A stretch of DNA of 64,000 bases, from NCBI RefSeq assembly GCF_002795245.1, contig NZ_PGVG01000006.1, positions 93,687 through 157,686 of the forward strand. The letters are read 5' to 3'. Positions 18,082-27,618 of the stretch are shown piece after piece. The notes beneath the pieces are model-generated. The model did not search any database, was not told where the DNA came from, and worked only from the letters and a program-made list of their open reading frames with translations. A program made the translations under genes and the position numbers. Source of the DNA: Bradyrhizobium forestalis (lineage in GTDB: Bacteria > Pseudomonadota > Alphaproteobacteria > Rhizobiales > Xanthobacteraceae). Numbering within the stretch: the first letter of the stretch is position 1; the number at the start of each line of letters is the position of its first letter.

Positions 18082-20630
18082 GCGAGGTGCAACGCAGAGG
18101 TGCGGTCGGCCTGAGCGAGGACGAGGCCCGGGCGAGGCTCGCGGCAGACGGCCCCAACGAATTGCCTCGGCCGGAACGACGCAGTCCCTTGCGCATCGTG
18201 GTGGAAGTGCTGCGCGAGCCGATGCTCCTGCTGCTGCTTTGCGGCGGACTGATCTACCTCGTGCTCGGCGATCTCAAGGAGGCGCTGATCCTCGTAGCGT
18301 TCGGGGCGATGTCCATCGTGATCACGGTGGTGCAGGAGACCCGGACCGAGCGCGTGCTGGAAGCCTTGCGTGACCTGACCAGCCCGCGTGCGCTGGTGGT
18401 GCGGGACGGTGAGCGCCGGCGAATTGCCGGCCGCGAGGTCGTGCAGGGCGACCTTCTCGTCCTTGGCGAAGGCGATCGCGTCCCGGCCGACGCCGCACTC
18501 ATCGAGGCGCGGGACTTGCAGATCGACGAGTCCCTGCTGACCGGTGAGTCGATGCCCGTCCGCAAGAAGACCGCCGACAAGGTCACCGCGGCCGATCACC
18601 GGCCCGGCGGCGAGGATCAGCCATTCGTGTATTCCGGTTCGCTCGTCGTGCGCGGTGAGGGACTGGCGCTGGTCGAGGCCACTGGGCCGCGCAGCGAGAT
18701 CGGGAAGATCGGGCTGTCGCTGCGCGGCCTGCAGGCCGAGCCGCCGCGGCTTCAGCAACAGACCGCAAGGCTGGTGCGGCTCTGCTTTCTCGGCGGCGCC
18801 ATGATCAGCCTGGCCGCCGTAGCGCTCTACGGCGTCTCGCGCGGCGACTGGCTGCAAGCGCTGCTGGCAGGCGTTGCCATCGGCATGTCGATGCTTCCGG
18901 AAGAATTTGGCGTCGTGCTCACGGTGTTCATGGCGATGGGCGCGTGGCGGATTTCGCAAGCCCGCGTCCTGACGCGGCGGGCAGCCGCCATCGAGGTCCT
19001 CGGCTCAGCGACAGTCCTATGCACCGACAAGACCGGAACACTGACGCAGAACCAGATGTTGGTCGCCGAGCTGCGGCTGCTCGATGGCGCGCACCTGCGT
19101 GCGGAGGCGTCCGGACGGGATCATGTCGGGCCCGAATTCGCCGAGCTGGCGCGCTGCGGCGCCCTGGCAAGCTCTCCGGAGCCGTTCGATCCGATGGAGA
19201 AGGCGCTGCACTCGTTCGCGCGTGATGTCGTGCGGGACGGAGACCCGATGGATGGCGGGCGGACGCTGGTGCGCACCTATGGTCTGCGCCCCGAGCTGCT
19301 CGCCATGACCCAGGTTTGGCGGACATCCGCAGCGGCGGATCTCATCGCATGCGCCAAGGGCGCGCCGGAAGCGATTGCGCGCCTGTGCAGGCTGAACGAC
19401 GCCGATCGGAAGGCCGTGCAAGCTGCCGTCGGCGCGATGGCGAAGGACGGGCTACGCGTGCTGGGGATGGCGGTTGCCGGGTGCGATGACGCTTCACTGC
19501 CGGCATCCCAGGAGGCTTTCGTATTTCGCTTTGTCGGCCTGGTCGGGCTTGCCGATCCGTTGCGGCCTCATGTTCCGGAGGCGGTTCGCGAGTGCCGTTC
19601 GGCCGGCATCCGCGTCGTCATGATCACGGGCGACTATCCGGCGACCGCCATGGCGATCGCAGGGCAAGCCGGGCTTGACGTCAAGGAGGTCGTGACCGGG
19701 GAGCAGGTCAGGCTCGCGGACGACACCGAGCTCGAGGCACTCGTCAGCAACGTGAACGTCTTCGCGCGGGTGCTGCCGGAGCAGAAGCTGCGGATCGTTC
19801 AGGCGATGAAGCGCAACGGCGAGATCGTCGCGATGACGGGCGACGGCGTCAATGACGCGCCGTCGCTGAAGGCCGCCCATATCGGGATCGCGATGGGAGG
19901 CCGGGGCACCGACGTCGCTCGCGAGGCATCCTCGATCGTCCTGCTCGACGACGATTTCAGCTCCATCGTGGCATCCATCCGCCTGGGCCGCCGGATCTAC
20001 GACAATCTGCGCAAGGCGATGGCCTTCATTTTCGCCGTCCACGTTCCGATCGCGGGGCTCGCCCTGCTTCCCCTGGTTTTCGGGCTGCCGCTGGTTCTCG
20101 GTCCGGTTCACATCGCGTTTCTGGAGCTGATCATCGACCCCGTCTGCTCGCTGGTGTTCGAAGCCGAGCGGGAGGAGCGCGACATCATGAAGCGTCCGCC
20201 GCGGCGTGCCAACGCGGAGCTGTTCTCGTGGCCCCTGATCGCCTGGAGCGTCCTGCAGGGCATCATGGCCTTCGCCTTGATCGCTGTGATCTTCGTCTTG
20301 GCGCTTCGCTCCGGCATTCCGCCCGATGAGGCGCGCACGCTCGCATTCATTGCGCTCGTCGTCTGCGTCGTCGCGCTGGTTCTGGTCAATCGATCCTTCA
20401 GCGCATCCTTCTTGTCTGCCTTCTTTCGTCCGAACCCGGCATTGCTCTGGATCTTCCTCTCGATTGCGCTCGTTCTCGCCACGGCCCTGTTCTGGCCGCC
20501 GGTGTCAGGACTCTTTCGTTTCGGTCCCCTGCACCTTGACGACCTGATGATCACGCTCGGCGCGGGATTGCTGGTGCTCACGGCGCTCGAACTGCTGAAG
20601 CCGCTTTGGGGCCGGCGGTTGCGATTCTAA
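18078..20630 (+). CDS. P-type cation-translocating ATPase (P2-like)
   Basis: The 850-residue protein has all P-type ATPase hallmarks: an N-terminal cation ATPase domain, the LLTGES actuator motif, phosphorylation site DKTGTLTQN with Asp317, a nucleotide domain, and GDGVNDAPSLKAA in the hinge. About ten membrane helices are expected, with six after the hinge. The ion-binding helix 4 motif is LPEEFG rather than the IPEGLP usual in calcium pumps, so the transported ion is uncertain. No metal-binding N-terminal CxxC domain is present, which argues against copper or zinc export. Confidence 0.85.
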   Translation: MSEVQRRGAVGLSEDEARARLAADGPNELPRPERRSPLRIVVEVLREPMLLLLLCGGLIYLVLGDLKEALILVAFGAMSIVITVVQETRTERVLEALRDLTSPRALVVRDGERRRIAGREVVQGDLLVLGEGDRVPADAALIEARDLQIDESLLTGESMPVRKKTADKVTAADHRPGGEDQPFVYSGSLVVRGEGLALVEATGPRSEIGKIGLSLRGLQAEPPRLQQQTARLVRLCFLGGAMISLAAVALYGVSRGDWLQALLAGVAIGMSMLPEEFGVVLTVFMAMGAWRISQARVLTRRAAAIEVLGSATVLCTDKTGTLTQNQMLVAELRLLDGAHLRAEASGRDHVGPEFAELARCGALASSPEPFDPMEKALHSFARDVVRDGDPMDGGRTLVRTYGLRPELLAMTQVWRTSAAADLIACAKGAPEAIARLCRLNDADRKAVQAAVGAMAKDGLRVLGMAVAGCDDASLPASQEAFVFRFVGLVGLADPLRPHVPEAVRECRSAGIRVVMITGDYPATAMAIAGQAGLDVKEVVTGEQVRLADDTELEALVSNVNVFARVLPEQKLRIVQAMKRNGEIVAMTGDGVNDAPSLKAAHIGIAMGGRGTDVAREASSIVLLDDDFSSIVASIRLGRRIYDNLRKAMAFIFAVHVPIAGLALLPLVFGLPLVLGPVHIAFLELIIDPVCSLVFEAEREERDIMKRPPRRANAELFSWPLIAWSVLQGIMAFALIAVIFVLALRSGIPPDEARTLAFIALVVCVVALVLVNRSFSASFLSAFFRPNPALLWIFLSIALVLATALFWPPVSGLFRFGPLHLDDLMITLGAGLLVLTALELLKPLWGRRLRF

Positions 20631-20846
20631 ATCGTGACGCGGCCGGTCGGTCATCGCGGTGAGCGCGGCGGTGGATCGTCAGCGTGGGGAATTCATGCAG
20701 CCAGCGGCAGGCGAGCGCGAGACGCCGACGCCATTTCATTAGAACGGATCCAGTCTACATAGATTCTACGACACGAACGTCCAAAAGACTTTGATTGTGC
20801 GTTCGGAGTCTCTGCATGGTCGTTCCCGTAAGTTCGGGGACTGGGA

Positions 20847-23147
20847 ATGCTGGAATTCGTGTTTGACGCACGCGCATCGAAGCGCGGGCGCGTGTCAATC
20901 TTGTGCGGTCTTGTCGCGCTTCCTGCCATCGGCTTCGGCGGCAACGCGCAGGCCCAGGGCGCGAGCGGAGGATCGGATCTTCCGCCCGTCGTGGTCGAGC
21001 AAAGCCGCCCGAACAAGCGTCAGGTCACAGCGCCGCGCAACTCGCGATCTGTAAGCACCCGACATACGCGATTGCGCGCGGCGGGACAGGCGACCCACGC
21101 GCCTTCTCAGCCGGCTGCCGCCGCTGCGGAGCGCGGTACGGATCCGGTGAGGGGCTTTGTACCTGTCGTCAGCTCGGCTGCGATGAAGTCCGACACGCCC
21201 ATTCTCGAGACGCCGCAATCGGTCTCCGTCGTCAGCCGCGACCAGCTCGATGCTCGCTCGGTGACGACACTGGTCGAAGGATTGCAGTATGTCGCGGGTC
21301 TCGCCATCCAGCCGGGCGGCAAGGATCCGCGCTTCGACAACGTCTTCATCCGCGGCTTCGACAACAACGGCTACGGCGCCTATCGCGACGGGCTTCGCGA
21401 GGTCGGCGATCCCAACTTCTTCTCGCTGTTCCGCAACGAGCCCTACGGCTTTGAACGCATCGACGTCATCAAGGGACCGAGTTCGGTCATGTACGGACAG
21501 GGTGCACCGGGCGGCCTCGTCGACGTCATCAGCAAGCGGCCGACCGAGCAGGCTTTCGGCGAGATCGTCGGACAGTTCGGCAATTACGAACGGTTTCAGG
21601 GCGCATTCGACTTCGGCGGTCCCGCGACCAAGGATGGGACGCTGCTCTATCGGTTGACCGGCGTGTTCAGGGATTCCGATGCGCAGATCGCCAATTTCTC
21701 CAACTTCGTGAAGGACAATCGGACCTATATCGCGCCGGCTGTGACCTGGAAGCCGACCAACGACACGACGTTGACGATTCTCGCGGACTATACCCACGAC
21801 CTGACCGGAAACGCCTTTCCGCTGTCGATGGCTCATGTGAGCGGCGGGAAGATCACCGGTATCACGGCGCTGCCGCTGTTCCTCGGCGATCCCAGCTACA
21901 ACAAGTTCGACCAGGAGCAGGAGCGTGTCGGCTACCAATTCGAACATCGCTTCAGCAACAATCTGATCTTCGAATCGAAAGCCCGCTACGGTCACACCGA
22001 GCTCGACTATCGCTATCTGACGTTCATCGGAAGTCCGGTCGATACGACCACGGTCTTTCTGCGACGCGCCGCGCGCATACAGGAGCAGGTCGACTCGCTT
22101 TCGACCGACAACCACCTGATCAGCAAGTTCAGCATGGGGCCGCTGCAGCACACGGTGGTTTCCGGCATCGACTATCTGACGTTCAACATGACGGACCGGA
22201 CATATTCCGGAGCGGCGCCGTCTCTCAGCAAGATCAATCCCGTCTACGACCAGACCGTCGTCGTTCCGACTGCGCTCGTCAATCCCTCGGCGAACCAGGC
22301 GATAGATCAGGTCGGCGTCTATATGCAGGACCAGATGAAGATCCAGAACTGGATCTTCACGCTGGGTGGACGGTACGACGCGTCGGAGCAGAACACCTAC
22401 GCCTTGGTCACAAACAAGACTACCGACACGAAGGACACGGCCTTCACCAAACGAGGGGCGGTCTCATACGTGTTCGATTCCGGAGTGGCGCCCTACTATA
22501 GCTATTCGGAGTCTTTCCTGCCGACGCCGGGCACGGACTTTGCGGGCAGCCCGTTCAAGCCGACGACGGCACAGCAACATGAGGTCGGCGTCAAATACCA
22601 GCCATCGCGGACCTTGCTGATGACCGTGGCGCTGTATGACTTGACGCGGCAAAACTCGCTCACGACCGATCCATCACATCTCGGCTTCTCGGTCCAGCTC
22701 GGCGAGGTGAATTCGCGCGGCATTGAGTTCGAGACGCTGGCGCAGATCGTGCCGGGGCTGAACCTCGTGGCGACCTATACGAACCAGGACGTGAGAGTGA
22801 CGCAAACCACCGGGACCGATCTCGGCAAGGTGCCGACGCTCGTGGCCCGCCAGCTTGCGTCGGCCTATGTCGACTATACGGTGCAGGGCGGCACCTGGGA
22901 CGGCTGGGGTCTTGGCGGCGGCGTCCGCTACAACGGGCCGACCTTCGCCGATCCTACCAACACGATCGTCAACGAAGGCTACGTCGTTTTCGATGCTGGT
23001 CTGCACTATCGCCAGCCCAAGGGTGTGAACCTCGCGCTGAACGTGAAGAACATCGCCGACCGTGTCACCCTCGCTTGCACGACGAATGGTGGCTGCCAAT
23101 ACACCAGCCCGCGCACCATCACGGGCACGGTCAGCTATCGCTGGTAG
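20847..23147 (+). CDS. TonB-dependent ferric siderophore receptor (FegA/FhuA-like)
   Basis: The 766-residue outer membrane receptor has an N-terminal signal segment (ILCGLVALPAIGFGGNAQAQ), a low-complexity linker, a plug domain starting near residue 110 (ILETPQSVSVVSRDQL) and a 22-strand barrel ending in the aromatic residue Trp (SYRW). The ETPQSVSVV and GPSSVMYGQGAPGG segments are typical of hydroxamate siderophore receptors. It heads an operon with a PepSY membrane protein, an arrangement like the Bradyrhizobium fegAB operon. A possible iron-responsive site upstream is discussed under findings. Confidence 0.85.
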   Translation: MLEFVFDARASKRGRVSILCGLVALPAIGFGGNAQAQGASGGSDLPPVVVEQSRPNKRQVTAPRNSRSVSTRHTRLRAAGQATHAPSQPAAAAAERGTDPVRGFVPVVSSAAMKSDTPILETPQSVSVVSRDQLDARSVTTLVEGLQYVAGLAIQPGGKDPRFDNVFIRGFDNNGYGAYRDGLREVGDPNFFSLFRNEPYGFERIDVIKGPSSVMYGQGAPGGLVDVISKRPTEQAFGEIVGQFGNYERFQGAFDFGGPATKDGTLLYRLTGVFRDSDAQIANFSNFVKDNRTYIAPAVTWKPTNDTTLTILADYTHDLTGNAFPLSMAHVSGGKITGITALPLFLGDPSYNKFDQEQERVGYQFEHRFSNNLIFESKARYGHTELDYRYLTFIGSPVDTTTVFLRRAARIQEQVDSLSTDNHLISKFSMGPLQHTVVSGIDYLTFNMTDRTYSGAAPSLSKINPVYDQTVVVPTALVNPSANQAIDQVGVYMQDQMKIQNWIFTLGGRYDASEQNTYALVTNKTTDTKDTAFTKRGAVSYVFDSGVAPYYSYSESFLPTPGTDFAGSPFKPTTAQQHEVGVKYQPSRTLLMTVALYDLTRQNSLTTDPSHLGFSVQLGEVNSRGIEFETLAQIVPGLNLVATYTNQDVRVTQTTGTDLGKVPTLVARQLASAYVDYTVQGGTWDGWGLGGGVRYNGPTFADPTNTIVNEGYVVFDAGLHYRQPKGVNLALNVKNIADRVTLACTTNGGCQYTSPRTITGTVSYRW

Positions 23148-23152
23148 AGGTC

Positions 23153-24298
23153 ATGGTTCAGGCACGCACGATCCGCCTGTGGTCCCGCATTCATACCTGG
23201 ACATCGCTGGTGTGCATGCTGTTTCTGCTGATGCTGTGCGTGACGGGGCTCCCGCTGGTCTTTCACGACGAGATCGACGATCTGCTGGAGGATGAAATTG
23301 CGGCTCCGGCCATGCCGGAAGCAACGCCGCGTCTCTCGCTCGACCGGATGATCGCGGCGGCTCAGGCGCGCTTTCCCGGTCAGTACGTCCTGCTTCTCAA
23401 TCTCAAGCAGGCGGAGCCGCTGGTGACTGTCGCGGTTTCTCCGACCGCGGTCCCGGCGCCGGGCAACTTCCATCGTCTGACGCTTGATGCGCGGACGGCC
23501 GAAATGCTCGGGGAGGAGACGCCGCATCAGGACGTCATGGACATTGTGTTGCGGATACACAAGGACATGTTCGCGGGCCTGCCCGGCGAATTGTTTCTTG
23601 GGGCGATGGGTCTCGTGTTCGCCGCGTCGATCATATCCGGCGTCGTGGTCTACTGGCCGTTCATGCGCCGGCTGGATTTCGGCACAATCCGCCGGCGGTC
23701 GTCGCCCCGCGTCAAATGGCTCGACACCCATAATCTCCTCGGCATCGTCACCGTGACCTGGACGATCGTGGTGGGCCTCACCGGCATGATCAACACGCTG
23801 GCGACGCCGCTGTTCGACCTGTGGCGGGCGCAGCTCATTCCCGTCCTGCTGGCGCCTCATCTGGACAAGCCGGTCGCGCCAATCCCCTCGGTTCAGGCCG
23901 CTGTCGAGCTCGTCTGCGCGAGATTTCCCGATCGCCTGGTCACGTCGGTGACGATGCCGACCTCGGCGCGCTTCGGCAGCCCGCAGCATCTCGTCGTCTG
24001 GACCAAGGGCGCCACCCCCTTCACGGCGCGCATGCTTCAGCCGATGCTGGTCGACGCCAACGACGGCAAGACGATCGTCGCGCCCGAGGTGCCGTGGTAT
24101 CTGAAGACGCTTCAGGTCTCGCGCCCGCTGCATTTCGGCGACTATGGCGGGCTTCCACTGAAGATCGTCTGGGCGCTGCTGGACGTGATGACGATCATCG
24201 TCCTCGTCAGCGGAATCTATCTCTGGGCGGCAAGGAGAAGGTCGTCGGCCCGCCGCAAGCCGCTCGACGCAGGCCAGACCGCAGCAGCCGGTGTCTAG
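23153..24298 (+). CDS. PepSY-associated membrane protein, putative siderophore reductase (FegB/PiuB type)
   Basis: From ATG 23153 the protein has 381 residues with four membrane helices: one near the N-terminus after RIHTWTSL, two in the middle and one near the C-terminus. The first and third helices are flanked by histidines (RIHTW, THNLLG). Periplasmic loops carry PepSY-like sequence. PepSY-TM proteins next to TonB receptors are thought to reduce imported ferric siderophores, probably using haem bound by the histidines. It starts five bases after the receptor stop, so cotranscription is very likely. Confidence 0.8.
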   Translation: MVQARTIRLWSRIHTWTSLVCMLFLLMLCVTGLPLVFHDEIDDLLEDEIAAPAMPEATPRLSLDRMIAAAQARFPGQYVLLLNLKQAEPLVTVAVSPTAVPAPGNFHRLTLDARTAEMLGEETPHQDVMDIVLRIHKDMFAGLPGELFLGAMGLVFAASIISGVVVYWPFMRRLDFGTIRRRSSPRVKWLDTHNLLGIVTVTWTIVVGLTGMINTLATPLFDLWRAQLIPVLLAPHLDKPVAPIPSVQAAVELVCARFPDRLVTSVTMPTSARFGSPQHLVVWTKGATPFTARMLQPMLVDANDGKTIVAPEVPWYLKTLQVSRPLHFGDYGGLPLKIVWALLDVMTIIVLVSGIYLWAARRRSSARRKPLDAGQTAAAGV

Positions 24299-24527
24299 TC
24301 CCATGCCCCCTTCCGTTTCCAGCGCGGACGTCCCGAACCGGGCCCGGCACCACAGAAGTGCCTGGGCCGTGTTCCGGGTGCCGCTCCTCGTCGGCTTGGT
24401 CTGTACCGCGGGGCTCGGTCTGGCCCTCGTCGGCGACGGGATCTGGGACGGCCTGTCGTGGCTGGCACTTTCGTTGCCGGTCACGCTTGTGGCCTTCTAC
24501 TGGCGGCGCGCGGGTCGCCTGCGCTGA
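24291..24527 (+). CDS. Small two-helix membrane protein of the siderophore operon
   Basis: The 78-residue protein starts at a GTG that overlaps the end of the PepSY gene by eight bases; ATG 24303 is an alternative. It has two hydrophobic segments (VPLLVGLVCTAGLGLALVG and LSWLALSLPVTLVAFYW). It is the third gene in this iron operon and may help assemble the reductase. I do not recognise the family. Confidence 0.55.
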   Translation: MSSPMPPSVSSADVPNRARHHRSAWAVFRVPLLVGLVCTAGLGLALVGDGIWDGLSWLALSLPVTLVAFYWRRAGRLR

Positions 24528-24540
24528 CGGCGCGGGGCTG

Positions 24541-25035
24541 CTAAACGTGGTGCTCTTCCGGGCCGCTTTCGACATCGTGACGTTCGTCCCTGCCGCCAAG
24601 CATCCGGTGCAGCCAGCGCTCGATGCGGCGGCCGACTGTGAGCAGCACGAAAGCCAGCGCCAGAGCGACGGCGACGATCATCCATTGCCCGGTGCCGCAG
24701 ACGATGCCGAGGCAGGCGGCAAGGAAGGTGCAGGCGGCACTGGTCAGGCCGCGCACGCGAAAATGCTCGCTCTCGTGGACGATGACGCCGGCACCGAGGA
24801 AGCCGATGCCGGTGAGGATGCCCTGGATGACGCGGCTCGCCGCGTCGGTGACCTTGCCGGGCTCGGCGAACTGGACTGCGAGCAGCACGACGGTCGCTGT
24901 GGAGAGCCCGACGATGCCGAGCGTCTTCAGCCCGATCGGCTTGCCGTGCAGATCGCGGTTGAGGCCGATCGCGCTGCCGGCGAGCGTCGCTGTGCCGAGG
25001 CGCAGCAGGATTTCGGGCCAATCGAGCTGGGTCAT
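24541..25035 (-). CDS. MgtC/SapB family membrane protein
   Basis: The 164-residue protein has four or five membrane helices and the MgtC pattern LLRLGTATLAGSAIGLNRD near the start, with the conserved GIGFLGAGVIV in the middle. The C-terminal ACT-like domain of longer MgtC proteins is absent and replaced by a short charged tail, so this is the short SapB form. Such proteins affect ATP synthase and magnesium homeostasis in some pathogens. The role here is unknown. It is convergent with the siderophore operon. Confidence 0.85.
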   Translation of the reverse strand: MTQLDWPEILLRLGTATLAGSAIGLNRDLHGKPIGLKTLGIVGLSTATVVLLAVQFAEPGKVTDAASRVIQGILTGIGFLGAGVIVHESEHFRVRGLTSAACTFLAACLGIVCGTGQWMIVAVALALAFVLLTVGRRIERWLHRMLGGRDERHDVESGPEEHHV

Positions 25036-25045
25036 GTCTTGCCCG

Positions 25046-25627
25046 TCACGTCTTCGGCAGTCGTCCCATCAGGTAGAACTCCTCGTTCGGCCGCATGCCC
25101 GTGAAATTCGCCAGCCGGTTCGACAGCGCAAAGAAGGCGGAGATCGCGGCGATGTCCCAGATGTCGTCGTCGCTGAAGCCGTGCGGCGCGAGCGCGGCGA
25201 AATCATCCTCGGAAATCCGCTGCGCGTCAGCCGAGACCTTCATCGCGAAGTCGAGCATCGCCTTCTGCCGGGGCGTGATGTCGGCCTTGCGGTAGTTCAC
25301 AGCGATCTGGTCGGCAATGAGTGGGTTCTTGGCGCGGATGCGCAGGATCGCGCCATGCGCGATCACGCAATACTGGCACTGGTTTGCCGCCGAAGTCGCC
25401 ACCACGATCATCTCGCGCTCGGCCTTGGTCAGGCCACCGTCCTTCTCCATCAGCGCGTCGTGATAGGCGAAGAAGGCGCGGAACTCGTCGGGACGATAGG
25501 CCAGCGTCAAAAACACGTTCGGCACGAAGCCGCTCTTCTCCTGGACTGCGAGGAGGCGCGTGCGGATGTCGTCGGGCAGCGTGTCGAGGGCGGGTGCGGG
25601 GAAGCGTTGCGCGGCGGTTTTTGTCAT
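25046..25627 (-). CDS. AhpD-like peroxidase-related protein
   Basis: The 193-residue protein is in the carboxymuconolactone decarboxylase/AhpD superfamily, peroxidase-related branch. The redox motif C-Q-Y-C-V-I-A-H-G carries the expected CxxC and histidine. The N-terminal LPDDIRTRLLAVQEKSGFVPNVF segment is typical of the family. It could act in peroxide defence as a thiol-dependent reductase. It lies ten bases from the mgtC-like gene on the same strand and may share its promoter. Confidence 0.8.
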   Translation of the reverse strand: MTKTAAQRFPAPALDTLPDDIRTRLLAVQEKSGFVPNVFLTLAYRPDEFRAFFAYHDALMEKDGGLTKAEREMIVVATSAANQCQYCVIAHGAILRIRAKNPLIADQIAVNYRKADITPRQKAMLDFAMKVSADAQRISEDDFAALAPHGFSDDDIWDIAAISAFFALSNRLANFTGMRPNEEFYLMGRLPKT

Positions 25628-25705
25628 GGGCGTGGATTCCGGCTTGGGCCGGCAACCATAGTCGATGCGGGCGCCGGTCTCAACGTGCCGCGATATTCCA
25701 CGGCG

Positions 25706-25847
25706 CGCGTGCCCCGGACGCAGCGCAGCGCCACTTCAGCGGTGCGCTGCAGAGCCGGGGCCCAGAATGTTTGAGCGCGGCGATTGTGGCATGGGTCCCG
25801 GCTCTGCGCCGCAACGCTAAGGGCGTTGCAGCGCGTCCGGGACACGA
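25706..25847. repeat. Two inverted copies of a GC-rich intergenic repeat
   Basis: Copy one (about 25706-25763) runs from GTGCCCCGGACGCAGCGCAG to GCAGAGCCGGGGCCC. Copy two (about 25794-25847) is in the opposite sense, from GGTCCCGGCTCTGCG to GCGCGTCCGGGACACG. Each can form a long imperfect hairpin. A third copy is at about 55855-55909. They fill the gap between the AhpD-like and HerA-like genes, both on the minus strand. Confidence 0.75.
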
Positions 25848-25854
25848 GAGTGTG

Positions 25855-27618
25855 CTACCGCAGCGGCTTCTTCAACAGCGAGAAGCGGTCCGGATCTAGG
25901 CCCATCGATGGTTGCAGCATCGGGGCTTCGACGCTGGACATCATCTTCGCCGGCGGGGCCGAGAACACGGGATCGTTCGGCACGTCGCGCTGGGATGTGG
26001 CGCCGCGCCAGCGCTCCAGAACGGCGCCGACGAAGTGCATGTCGTGACCGGAGGTGACCGACGGCACACTCGAGATAGTGGCCTCGCCGCGCGGCAATTG
26101 GTGCGGCGGCACCTCCTTGAAGCGCAAGCGCGTCGGCAGTGCGACGCCTTCGCCGAAGGCCAGCACTTCACGCGTGCCGAGCGAGGGCACGAAGGAGAGC
26201 AGGTTCGCGGCGGCGTCCGACACTGCAGCGCGCAGCAGCGCCTGGTCGCGGTCGTTGGCGAGGCGCATCGTGAACAGCGTGTTGCACTGGGAGATGATGG
26301 TGGCGTCGAGCTCGGCGGGGCGCTGGGTGATGAGGCCGAGATAGACGCCGTATTTGCGCCCTTCCTTGGCGATGCGCGACACCGCCTTGCGGGTCGGCCC
26401 GAAGCCGATGTTGCGGTCGGCGGAGGCATAGCGATGCGCTTCCTCGCAGACGAACAGCAGCGGCGAGACGCCGTCGCTCCACAGGCCGAAATCGAAGGCC
26501 ATGCGGCACAGCACAGAAACGACGGAATCGATGACCTCGGCCGGGAAGCCGGCGAGCTGCATCACCGTCATCGGCTTGCCGTTGGCGGGCAGGCGGAACA
26601 GATGGCTGATCACCTCCGCCATGGTGTCGCCGCCGACATTGGCGTTGTCGAACATGAAGGCGTAGCGCGGGTCGTTGCGCACGGCCTCGATGCGCGAGAT
26701 CAGCTTGTGATAGATGATGCGCGAGGAACGGTTTTCCAGCTTGCCCATGCGCTCGTCGATCAGCGACAGCAGGTCGACCAGGCGATAGGGCACCGGCGTG
26801 TCGACGGTGTAGCCGATCTGCTTGGGATCGATGCGCTTGAGGCCGATGCGGTCGGCGTTCTGGTACTGGGTGTAGACGCCCTTGGCGAGCGGAATCACCT
26901 CGGCGAGGATGTCGAGCTCCTCCGGCACGCCGGCGCGGCCGCCGAACAGCACGTCGACGATTTCCTCGAAGTTGAACAGCCAGAACGGCAGCTTCAGGTT
27001 CCGCGGATTGAGCACCAGCGCGCGGTCGCCGAAGCAGCGGCCATACTCGTTGTGCACGTCGAGCAGGAAGATGCGCAGGTTCGGCCGCGCCTTCAGGATC
27101 TCGTTGAGCAGCAGCGAGACGCCGGTCGATTTGCCGACGCCGGTCGATCCCAGCACCGCAAAATGCTTGGACAGCATTTCCTCGACGTCGACATAGGCGA
27201 CGACGGAGCGGTCCTGCTGGAGGAAGCCCACATTGATCTGGTCCGAGCCGGTCGGCGCATAGATCGTGCGCAGCTCCTGGCTCGTGATCAGGTCGACGGC
27301 ATCGCCGATGGTCGGATAATTGGTGACGCCGCGCTGGAATTTGGCCTTGTCCGCGGCATTGAGGATCTCGCCGAGCAGGTCGACCGAGGCGATGGCGATG
27401 TAGTTGTCGGAGCTCGACAGATTCTCGCAGGAAACCTCGGTGATCATGGCAACGATGACCGAGCTGGCGCAGCGAATGCTGACGAAACGGCCGACGGTCG
27501 CCCGAACCTCCGAGATCGGCATTTGGCTCGCCGCCAAAAGCCCGACCCGGGCGAGCGATCCGCGAACCGAAATCACGCGTCCAAAGGATGTCACGATTGA
27601 TGAACCTGGCAAGAGCAA
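25855..27618 (-). CDS. HerA-like DUF87 ATPase
   Basis: The 587-residue protein is a HerA/FtsK-type ATPase. It has an N-terminal beta-barrel (HAS-barrel-like) region, Walker A GSTGVGKST, Walker B LLFVCEEAHRYA, and an arginine-finger-like GLITQRPAELD segment. In archaea HerA acts with the nuclease NurA in DNA end processing. No NurA or Sir2 partner is next to it here, so the role is open. The true start may be one of several later codons, because the first 20 residues are not conserved-looking. Confidence 0.8.
   Translation of the reverse strand: MLLPGSSIVTSFGRVISVRGSLARVGLLAASQMPISEVRATVGRFVSIRCASSVIVAMITEVSCENLSSSDNYIAIASVDLLGEILNAADKAKFQRGVTNYPTIGDAVDLITSQELRTIYAPTGSDQINVGFLQQDRSVVAYVDVEEMLSKHFAVLGSTGVGKSTGVSLLLNEILKARPNLRIFLLDVHNEYGRCFGDRALVLNPRNLKLPFWLFNFEEIVDVLFGGRAGVPEELDILAEVIPLAKGVYTQYQNADRIGLKRIDPKQIGYTVDTPVPYRLVDLLSLIDERMGKLENRSSRIIYHKLISRIEAVRNDPRYAFMFDNANVGGDTMAEVISHLFRLPANGKPMTVMQLAGFPAEVIDSVVSVLCRMAFDFGLWSDGVSPLLFVCEEAHRYASADRNIGFGPTRKAVSRIAKEGRKYGVYLGLITQRPAELDATIISQCNTLFTMRLANDRDQALLRAAVSDAAANLLSFVPSLGTREVLAFGEGVALPTRLRFKEVPPHQLPRGEATISSVPSVTSGHDMHFVGAVLERWRGATSQRDVPNDPVFSAPPAKMMSSVEAPMLQPSMGLDPDRFSLLKKPLR

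Noticed and set aside
25912..27600. 562-codon plus-strand frame opposite the HerA-like gene
   Set aside because: The minus strand has clear Walker A and B motifs; the plus frame has no recognisable features.
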